Assembly (NCBI GenBank): GCA_029778535.1
Contig: JAKOQB010000228.1
Coordinates: 1-64,000, forward strand
Source: Pseudomonadota bacterium
GTDB taxonomy: Bacteria > Pseudomonadota > Gammaproteobacteria > Burkholderiales > Burkholderiaceae_F
Length of the DNA stretch: 64,000 bases
Reading direction: 5' to 3'
The position numbers and the translations under genes are program-made. The notes under the pieces are model-generated. The model was not told the origin of the DNA. It searched no databases and worked only from the letters and a program-made list of their open reading frames with translations. Shown here in pieces: positions 17,167 through 23,792 of this stretch (position 1 is its first letter; each line of letters begins with the position of its first letter).

Positions 17167-18134
17167 AGGTGCTGGCGCCGCTGCGCAACGCCGACGAGGT
17201 CGCGCCGCTGATCGAGGCCGGCGCGCACGAGTTTTACTGCGGACTCACGCCACCCGGCTGGGAACAGTCGTATGGGCAGGCGTGGGCGCATCGGCGCAAT
17301 CCGCGCTCCGCCGGCGTGCCGGATCTCGACGACATGAAACGCATCATCGCCCACGCCCATCCGCGGCCGGTCTACGCGACGCTCAATGCGCCGTCGTATC
17401 CGGCCGGCGCGGTGCCGCGGCTGGTCGAGTTCGGCAATCTGCTGCTCGACGAAGTCGGCGTCGCAGCGCTGATCGTCGCGGAAACGGAACTGCTGCTGGC
17501 GCTGTGCGAGCAAGGCCTCGCATCGCGGCTGCATGTCTCCAGCCTCGCGAGCTGCCGCAACCCCGGCGCGGCCGCGTTCTATCGCGGTCTCGGCGTGGCG
17601 CGCGTGATCCTGCCGCGGCACATGACGCTCGCCGAGATCGAAGCGACGGCGATCCCCGGGCTCGAGTTCGAGGTCTTCGTGCTGAACGACGGCTGCGTGT
17701 TCGAGGAAGGGATCTGCTCGACCACGCATGCGCTCGGCACCTACTGCCTCGCCGATCGCGTCGGCGGCAAGTTCGGCCGGCTCGACGAGCGCTACGAGTT
17801 CTGGAAGTGGACGCAGAACAACTGCGGCTGCCAGACCAGTCGCGGCTATACGCTCGGCCCGTGCGGACTGTGCGCGCTGCCGCGGCTGGCGCGGCTCGGC
17901 ATCGCGAGCCTGAAGGTGGTCGGGCGCGAAGCGTCGCTCGCGCGCAAGGCGGCGTCGGTGCAGCTCGCTGCCGGCGCGCTCGAACTCGCGGACCGCGGCG
18001 CGAGCGCGCCGGACATCCGCGATGCGGTGATCGCGCTGCGCGGCGCGCCGGAGCTGTGCCGCGACGCGCACCTGTGCTACTACCCGGACGTCTGGCGCGA
18101 GCAGACATCCACGCGGGCGACATCCACGTGCTGA
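17163..18134 (+). CDS. Peptidase U32-family / UbiU-like Fe-S protein in the qhp operon
   Basis: 323 residues from GTG 17163, overlapping the previous stop. Residues 1-160 form the U32 TIM-barrel part (VLAPLRNADEVAPLIEAGAH, VGVAALIVAETELL, RLHVSSLASCRNPGAAAFYR). FEVFVLNDGCVFEEGICS gives C178-x6-C185, the same spacing as the first two cluster cysteines of UbiU; C195, C221/C223 and C234/C237 supply more than enough further ligands. U32 proteins are no longer thought of as proteases; members hydroxylate tRNA, rRNA or quinones using Fe-S clusters. Partner of the preceding protein; see the finding on QhpG. Confidence 0.75.
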   Translation: MKVLAPLRNADEVAPLIEAGAHEFYCGLTPPGWEQSYGQAWAHRRNPRSAGVPDLDDMKRIIAHAHPRPVYATLNAPSYPAGAVPRLVEFGNLLLDEVGVAALIVAETELLLALCEQGLASRLHVSSLASCRNPGAAAFYRGLGVARVILPRHMTLAEIEATAIPGLEFEVFVLNDGCVFEEGICSTTHALGTYCLADRVGGKFGRLDERYEFWKWTQNNCGCQTSRGYTLGPCGLCALPRLARLGIASLKVVGREASLARKAASVQLAAGALELADRGASAPDIRDAVIALRGAPELCRDAHLCYYPDVWREQTSTRATSTC

Positions 18135-19831
18135 ACACACTGCGGCGCTTCACGCCCCACCTCGCGGACCGCTGGGGGGCGCTCGCATTGCTGTTCGTGC
18201 TCGGCCTCGGCGGCGCGGCGGTGTCGCTGTCGACGCCGCTGCTGGGCAAGGCCTTCGTCGATGCGGTGGCCACGCGCGGCGACTACGCCGTGATCCCCGC
18301 GATCGCCGGCGCGCTGCTCGCGCTCGCCGTGCTCGACCTCGTGCTCGCCACGGTCTCGCAGCGCGTGCACGCGCGGCTTTCGGCCGACGTGCTCGCCGCA
18401 CTGCGCGCGTCGCTGTTCGCGCGCTGCCTGTCCGGCCCGCTCGAAGCGCTGGAACCGTTCCGCCACGGCGATCTGCTGACGCGCTTCGGCTCCGACGTGC
18501 CGCGCATCCAGACGCTGCTCGTCGATGGCTTGCTGGGCGCACTGCAGAGCGTGCTGTTCCTCGCGGTGGCGGCGGCGATCACGTTCACGCTGTCGCCGGT
18601 GCTCGCGCTGTGGAGCTTCGTCGGCGTTGCGCTCGCGCTGCTGGCGACGATGGCGTTTCGCCGCCCGATCGAGGAACGGAGCGGCCGCGTGCGCGAAGCC
18701 ATGGCAGGCCTGTCGCATTTCCTTGCCGAACGGCTGGGCGCGTTGCGCGCGCTGCGGCTGCATCGCGCGCAAGGGCAGGAGCAGGCGCGGCTGGCGGCGG
18801 CGAACGAGCAACTGAATAGCGAGGTGGTCGGCTTCCAGGTGCTCGATACGATCGCGATCGGCGTGCCGGGACTTGTGCTGACCGCGGCGCTGGCGTGGAT
18901 CTACCTGGTCGGCGGACGATTGCTCGAGTCCGGAGCGATCAGCCTCGGCACGTTTGTCGCGTTCGTGCTCTATCAGGGACGACTGTTCGCGCCGGCGCAG
19001 GGACTGCTCGGGCTCGTGCGCAACCTGCAGTCGGCGCGCGTGAGCCTCGATCGGGTGGTCGAAGTGCTGGGGCCGGATGAACCAAGCGCAGAAGCCGCCG
19101 CAAACCAGCCCGCCGCGGTCGAGGCCGGCGACGCGGTCGTTTTCAGCGACGTCGCGTTCGCCTATGCCGGCAAGCCGCCGCTGTACACGCATCTGGATCT
19201 GCGCGTGCGGCGCGGCGAACGCGTCGGCCTGTTCGGCGCCTCAGGCGCGGGCAAGTCGACACTGGTGCAACTCTTGTTCGGGCTGCGGCTGCCGACGGCG
19301 GGCGCGGTGCTGATCGACGGCCGGCCCGCGCACGAGTGCGCCGGCAGCGCGCTCGGGTACGCCGGCGCCGAGCCGTTCCTGGTGCACGCGACGATCGAAG
19401 AGAACCTGCGCTACGGCAATCCGTCGGCAGCGCGCGCGGACATCGAGCGCGCCGCCGCGCTGGCCGAGGCGGACGGCTTCATCGCGGCGCTGCCCGACGG
19501 CTACGCGACGGTGATCGGCGGGCGCGGGCTGCTGCTGTCCGACGGCCAGCGCCAGCGGCTCGGTCTGGCACGGCTGTTCCTGGGCGATCCCGCCATCCTC
19601 GTGCTCGACGAGGCATTCAGCGCGCTCGACCTCGAGACCGAGGCGCGCGTGCGCGGCCGACTGTGGCAGGCGTTTTCCGGCCGCACTGTGCTGATCATTT
19701 CGCATCGCCCCGTCGGGATGACCGAACTCGACCGCGTGCTCGTGCTGCGCGACGGGATGCTCGTAGCGGCACCTTCACAAGATGCGCAGGCACTGCGCCG
19801 GGACGGACGATCCGTCGCGGCACTGCACTGA
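18128..19831 (+). CDS. qhpF: ABC exporter of the qhp operon (fused membrane and ATPase domains)
   Basis: 567 residues from GTG 18128, which overlaps the U32 stop. Six membrane helices occupy residues about 15-300, then an ATPase domain: Walker A GASGAGKST, signature LLSDGQRQR (a Ser-Asp variant of LSGGQ), Walker B ILVLDEAFSAL and the H-loop SHRP. QhpF is needed in Paracoccus to move the cross-linked gamma subunit to the periplasm. Position directly before the protease gene agrees with the known operon, where E and F adjoin. A half-size transporter, so it will act as a homodimer. Confidence 0.88.
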   Translation: MLNTLRRFTPHLADRWGALALLFVLGLGGAAVSLSTPLLGKAFVDAVATRGDYAVIPAIAGALLALAVLDLVLATVSQRVHARLSADVLAALRASLFARCLSGPLEALEPFRHGDLLTRFGSDVPRIQTLLVDGLLGALQSVLFLAVAAAITFTLSPVLALWSFVGVALALLATMAFRRPIEERSGRVREAMAGLSHFLAERLGALRALRLHRAQGQEQARLAAANEQLNSEVVGFQVLDTIAIGVPGLVLTAALAWIYLVGGRLLESGAISLGTFVAFVLYQGRLFAPAQGLLGLVRNLQSARVSLDRVVEVLGPDEPSAEAAANQPAAVEAGDAVVFSDVAFAYAGKPPLYTHLDLRVRRGERVGLFGASGAGKSTLVQLLFGLRLPTAGAVLIDGRPAHECAGSALGYAGAEPFLVHATIEENLRYGNPSAARADIERAAALAEADGFIAALPDGYATVIGGRGLLLSDGQRQRLGLARLFLGDPAILVLDEAFSALDLETEARVRGRLWQAFSGRTVLIISHRPVGMTELDRVLVLRDGMLVAAPSQDAQALRRDGRSVAALH

Positions 19832-19836
19832 CGGCG

Positions 19837-20454
19837 ATGAAGATCGGCATCATCGACACCGGCGTCAATGCGTGGCACTCGCACGTACGCGGATGGGTGA
19901 CCGGCTGCCGCATCTTTCTGGGCACCGACGGCACGCTGCAGGAGGACGGAGACTTTCGCGACCCCGTCGGACACGGAACCGCAGTTGCAGGCGTGATTCG
20001 CGCAGCATTTCCGGAGGCGGAAATCTTCGCGGTGCGCGTGTTCGCCGACAGTGGAACGACCTACCCGTCGCTGGTCGCACGCGGCGTCCTGCGCGCAGCA
20101 GCCGAAGAATGCGACTTCGTCAACGTCAGCATTTCGGTCGCGCCGGGCGCAGGCGCCGACACGCTCGCCGCGGCCTGCGCAGCCGCCATCGAAAGCGGCT
20201 GCGCGCTCGTCGCGCCGGCGCGTACCGACCGGCCCGGTTGGCTGCCGGCATCGCTGCCGGGCGTGTACGCCGTCGCCGCAGACGACTCGCTTGCGTTCGA
20301 CGAAGTCAGGGCCGACGGACCGGCGCAACTCGCCGCGCCGGGCCGGCCACGCGACCTCGCCCAGGCTCCATTTCACTTGAACCTGCACGGACCGTCGTTC
20401 GCGTGCGCGCGAGCGCTCGTCCATCTCGCTCGACGGGCAGAGCGAGCACCTTGA
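19837..20454 (+). CDS. qhpE: Subtilisin-like leader protease of QhpC
   Basis: 205 residues, short for a subtilase and without signal peptide, as expected for QhpE, which trims the leader of the cross-linked QhpC in the cytoplasm. The catalytic triad is visible: D7 in IIDTGV, H46 in VGHGTAVAGV and S187 in GPSFACA. ATG 19837 lies 5 bases after the qhpF stop. The final gene of the operon; a hairpin follows the stop by 4 bases. Confidence 0.9.
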   Translation: MKIGIIDTGVNAWHSHVRGWVTGCRIFLGTDGTLQEDGDFRDPVGHGTAVAGVIRAAFPEAEIFAVRVFADSGTTYPSLVARGVLRAAAEECDFVNVSISVAPGAGADTLAAACAAAIESGCALVAPARTDRPGWLPASLPGVYAVAADDSLAFDEVRADGPAQLAAPGRPRDLAQAPFHLNLHGPSFACARALVHLARRAERAP

Positions 20455-20458
20455 GGGA

Positions 20459-20482
20459 GTGCGCCGATCGTGCGTGGCGCAC
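20459..20482 (+). terminator. Hairpin after the qhp operon
   Basis: Inverted repeat GTGCGCC (20459-20465) and GGCGCAC (20476-20482) with a 10-base loop, 4 bases after the qhpE stop. No T-run follows. Probable transcript end or 3' protection. Confidence 0.45.
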
Positions 20483-20577
20483 ATCGGAGTGTCGGTGGCT
20501 GCAAAGCCGTGGCAAGCAGTCGCCAAAGCCGTCCAAGTTGCAACGCGGCAGCCGTCGATGGCCAGCACGCCCACCGG

Positions 20578-21246
20578 CTAAGAACCGATCATGCCCGCGG
20601 CCACGTTGATCGACATGCCGATGATGGCCGCGTTGAAGATGAAGCTCAGAACCGACTGCGCCAGCACCGCCTTGCGCATCGGGCGCGTCATGACGGTGAC
20701 GTCGGAGGTCTGTGCGGCAGCGGCGATCGTGAACGAGAAGTACAGAAAGTCCCAGTAGTCCGGCGCCAGTTCCTGCTTGTCCGGAAACGACAGCGGCCGG
20801 TGTTCGGCGGGTGCGCGAAAGAACATGTGCGCATAGTGGAAGGTGAACATCGTGTTGACCAGCAGCCAGGAGCCCAACACGGTGCTCGCAGTGAAGGCGT
20901 AGTGCAACAGCCTGTCGCTCGCGGCCAGGCCGCGGACGTGCGATAGTTCGACGACGATGGCGGCCAGACTGGCGATCGCGGTGACTGACATCAGTGCAAG
21001 CACGAACACCGCGCCCGGATCCTCACGCTCCGCGATAGCGCGCACACGCGCCGGGCTGGCCCGGAACATCAGCCAGCCCATCAGCAGCAGATAGCACCAG
21101 ACCGCGACATTCCAGCCGATCAGCAGGTGCGTCACCAGCCGCCCATCGAACGGCAGGACGAAACCTCCGAGCGCACCGAGCGCCAGCGCGAAAAGGAGTC
21201 GCCGCCGGTGGCGGGCAAACTGACCGAGTGAATTGTCGGCGCGCAT
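20578..21246 (-). CDS. DUF1345 membrane protein
   Basis: 222 residues from the ATG at 21246; a longer open frame to 21333 runs through a palindromic site and looks non-coding. Five or six membrane helices are visible. The motif HYAHMFF followed, after a loop, by PDYWDFLYFSFTIAAAAQTSDV is the hallmark of DUF1345. The family is widespread in proteobacteria and of unknown function; the motif resembles the pore region of ion channels, but that is only an impression. It stands alone, facing the qhp operon tail to tail. Confidence 0.88.
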   Translation of the reverse strand: MRADNSLGQFARHRRRLLFALALGALGGFVLPFDGRLVTHLLIGWNVAVWCYLLLMGWLMFRASPARVRAIAEREDPGAVFVLALMSVTAIASLAAIVVELSHVRGLAASDRLLHYAFTASTVLGSWLLVNTMFTFHYAHMFFRAPAEHRPLSFPDKQELAPDYWDFLYFSFTIAAAAQTSDVTVMTRPMRKAVLAQSVLSFIFNAAIIGMSINVAAGMIGS

Positions 21247-21324
21247 GCCCGGAATTATTGCGCGACGGTTCCGCCGCGCCGAAATCGGACGATCCGGCGC
21301 GCCGCGCAAGGACGAAGGCAACCC

Positions 21325-21344
21325 GATATTCACGCGTGAATATC
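21325..21344. promoter_or_regulatory. Perfect 20-base palindrome, probable operator
   Basis: GATATTCACGCGTGAATATC is a perfect palindrome, about 80 bases upstream of the DUF1345 start and 130 bases before the small ORF at 21474. Perfect dyads of this length with an AT-rich edge in GC-rich DNA are typical binding sites of dimeric regulators. It shares the core GAATATTCA-like half site with 7750-7759 only in part (TGAATAT/ATATTCA). Confidence 0.5.
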
Positions 21345-21473
21345 CGACAAACCCGTTGCGCGTGACGCTGCATCGTCTGCAAGATCGCTTCCGTCATTGC
21401 CAAGTAGCAGAAGCAGCGCAACCTCGCTTCTGCCAACCACGAGTCGCGGATGCGGCAGACGAGGGAGACGACG

Positions 21474-21725
21474 ATGCAACCGTCACGCGCAGATCATGAC
21501 GAAGCGATCCGAGCATTTTCGGCGATCCGGTCTTCCTGCTGTGGAAAGGGTCATCAGCGGCGCGGCAGCGAACGCAAGGAGGCGCTTGTTCACGACCTCG
21601 GTGCGCTGACCAAGGTTGTGATCGCGTATACGCAGAAGGAGCGGATCTCGCAGTCGGACTACGGAGAGTACCTGCGCGCACTGGCGCGGTGGCTTGTCGA
21701 TGCGGAAGGCGTGGTGGAAGTGTAG
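21474..21725 (+). CDS. Small hypothetical protein
   Basis: 83 residues from an ATG preceded by a GAGGGAGA ribosome site. The N-terminal third has two adjacent cysteines (SSCCGKGH) and the C-terminal part is a plausible alpha-helical region (DLGALTKVVIAYTQKERISQ, YLRALARWLVDAEG). I do not recognise it. The codon pattern is less GC3-biased than the neighbours, so it may be a recent arrival or a decaying gene. Confidence 0.4.
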   Translation: MQPSRADHDEAIRAFSAIRSSCCGKGHQRRGSERKEALVHDLGALTKVVIAYTQKERISQSDYGEYLRALARWLVDAEGVVEV

Positions 21726-21804
21726 GAAGCGATTTTCCGATCGCGCCGCCGGCGAGCAGGCGGAGTGCAGGAAATCGGCGGCAAGCGGTCTTCGACTCAT
21801 GGAT

Positions 21805-21823
21805 CCACCCGGACCCCGGGTGG
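21805..21823. terminator. Hairpin between a small ORF and the TetR relic
   Basis: CCACCCGG (21805-21812) and CCGGGTGG (21816-21823) pair with a 3-base loop, followed on the plus strand by TCTT. It lies between two converging transcription units. Confidence 0.35.
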
Positions 21824-21894
21824 TCTTCGGGACATGCGAGTCGGCCGAATCATTCCCGACGCCGGCCTCAGCACGTTCTCGACCCTGCACGTCG

Positions 21895-22425
21895 CCGTCC
21901 CGTCACCTCGTTGCCGCCCGTGGGAGGCGCGGAAAGAGCTGCGGTGCCTCCCGGCTCTTTGGCGGACCTCCTGCGCACTCGGCGGCGCGATCGTCCCGAG
22001 CACGATCCACACGAGCAAGTCGCCCCACCGCAGTGCCTCGCGGCGCGCTCATCGCGGCGAAGGCGCGAGACCGCTTGGCCTCGCAGATACCGAGGCGGAA
22101 CACGGCGAGCACGTCGGGATCGGTAATTTCCGGCAACAGCGTCTCGCCGCAACGGCGCAACGCCGAGAGCAGGCTCGGCATGTCGCTGGGTCCCGGGAAC
22201 CGCTCGGGCAGGCCCATCCGCTGGCCGCGCGAAGCCACATACGCCGCGAGCATCTCTTCCTTGTTTCCCACCGGCGCGCAGAGACCGCGCTGCGAGACTT
22301 TCGCCCGCGTCGCGATGTGGAGCGTCATCGCCGCGGCGAAGCCGTGCTCCATGAAAGGCTTCGACCGCGGCCGACACGATCATTGCAGCCGTCCCGGCAC
22401 TGGCGCTGCGAACGCTTTCGTCCAG
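21895..22425 (-). pseudogene. TetR-family regulator, broken by at least two frameshifts
   Basis: The pieces read in order, but in three frames: an N-terminal helix ending MIVSAAVEAF, then from 22352 MEHGFAAAMTLHIATRAKVS and NKEEMLAAYVASRGQRM with TDPDVLAVFRLGICEA, and finally LVWIVLGTIAPPSAQEVRQRA from about 22018. In the HTH the frame breaks by one extra base near 22353, between EAF and MEHGF. A second break is near 22050. The HTH itself shows atypical residues (GLCAPVGNK in place of the usual xLYxxFGNK). No intact protein can be made. Confidence 0.75.
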
Positions 22426-22682
22426 GGGATCGCCGCGGGCTTGCACGCCTGTCCGACGACTTGACCCGCCCTGGCGTCCTGAATCGGAAATTCGTCGCGG
22501 AAGAACTGCTCGGTTCGCCGCCAGAGCAGGCGCGCAACGACGCATGGCGGTGAACCGAGCGGATTTTCCGTGCTCCGGTACGGTCGCAACGCAGTTCATG
22601 GCGCTTGCGCCATCGGCTGCGTTGTGCAGCGAAAATCTGACTCAGGACACTAGAATGCAAGCAGGGACATCGAAGGCACACC

Positions 22683-23684
22683 ATGGATTCGGTCGACACG
22701 CAGGTCCTGAAGAAAGCCGACGACTGGCATCGCGAGGGCCATCGGGTCGTGCTGGGAACGATCGTGCGCACGTGGGGCTCGGCGCCGCGGCCGGTCGGCG
22801 CGCTGGTCGCGATCCGCGGTGACGGCCTCGTGGCGGGCTCGGTCTCGGGCGGCTGCATCGAGGACGACCTGGTCGACAAGGTGCGCGCCAGAGCGCTCGC
22901 GGCCGAGCGCCCGCAGCGCGTGACCTACGGAGTGACCGCGGAAGAAGCATTCCGCTTCGGCCTGCCGTGCGGCGGCACCATCGAGCTGATCCTGGAACCG
23001 ATCACGCAGGAATCGAGGGTCGCCGATCTGCTGGCGCGCGTCGCCGCGGGCCGGCAGACGCTGCGCACGCTCGACATGAAGACCGGCCGCGTCACGCTTG
23101 AAGACGGCCGCGGCAGCGATGTGCTCGCGTTCGACGAAAACCAGCTCGTCACCGTGCACGGGCCGCGGCTGCGGCTGCTGGTGATCGGCGCCGGGCAACT
23201 GACGCACTATCTGGCGCAAATGGCGCTCGCGCTCGACTACCAGGTCACGATCTGCGATCCACGCGAGGAATACGCCGACGGCTGGACCGTGCCCGGCACT
23301 ACCCTCGTGCGCACGATGCCCGACGACACCGTGGTCGATTTCCGGCCCGACCGCAACACCGCGATCGTCGCGCTCACGCACGATCCGAAGCTCGACGATC
23401 TGGCGCTGATGGAGGCGCTGAAGTCCGACGCGTTCTACGTCGGCGCGATCGGCTCGCGGCGCAATCAGGCCAAGCGCAGGGAGCGGCTGGTCGAATTCGG
23501 CGTCACCGCCGAACAACTGGAGCGCCTGCGCGGCCCGGTCGGTCTGAAGAACGGCGCGCGCACGCCGCCGGAGATCGCGGTGTCGATCCTGGCGGAACTC
23601 ACCGCGACCAAGTACGGCTACCGGATCCCGACGCCGGTGCCGCTGGCCGAAACATCGAAGGTCGAAGCCGGCCGCGTGGTCTGA
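22683..23684 (+). CDS. XdhC/CoxI-family protein
   Basis: 333 residues. N-terminal XdhC/CoxI domain with VRTWGSAPRPVGA and GSVSGGCIEDDLV, a middle strand with GLPCGGTIEL, and a C-terminal Rossmann-like XdhC domain (LLVIGAGQLTHYLAQMA, DPREEYADGW, YVGAIGSRRNQAKR). XdhC proteins bind and sulfurate the molybdenum cofactor for xanthine or CO-type dehydrogenases. No such dehydrogenase is encoded in the window, though a molybdate uptake operon is at 58.2-60.8 kb. The C-terminal signature reads GLKNGARTPPEIAVSILAEL where GLPIGARTPxEIA is usual. The ATG at 22683 follows a weak ribosome site. Confidence 0.9.
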   Translation: MDSVDTQVLKKADDWHREGHRVVLGTIVRTWGSAPRPVGALVAIRGDGLVAGSVSGGCIEDDLVDKVRARALAAERPQRVTYGVTAEEAFRFGLPCGGTIELILEPITQESRVADLLARVAAGRQTLRTLDMKTGRVTLEDGRGSDVLAFDENQLVTVHGPRLRLLVIGAGQLTHYLAQMALALDYQVTICDPREEYADGWTVPGTTLVRTMPDDTVVDFRPDRNTAIVALTHDPKLDDLALMEALKSDAFYVGAIGSRRNQAKRRERLVEFGVTAEQLERLRGPVGLKNGARTPPEIAVSILAELTATKYGYRIPTPVPLAETSKVEAGRVV

Positions 23685-23792
23685 AGCCTCAGCAGGTCGG
23701 CGCCGCGCGCACGTCAGCCATCGCGCCGATCAGCGCGGCGTGCGCCAGTCGCTATCATCGCGGCCGATGCGTCGCCGACCGGTCCGCCCTGG

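Noticed and set aside
17163..18134. A collagenase-like protease from the U32 name
   Set aside because: Characterised U32 family members of this size use Fe-S clusters for hydroxylation; no protease active site is visible, and the leader protease QhpE is already present.
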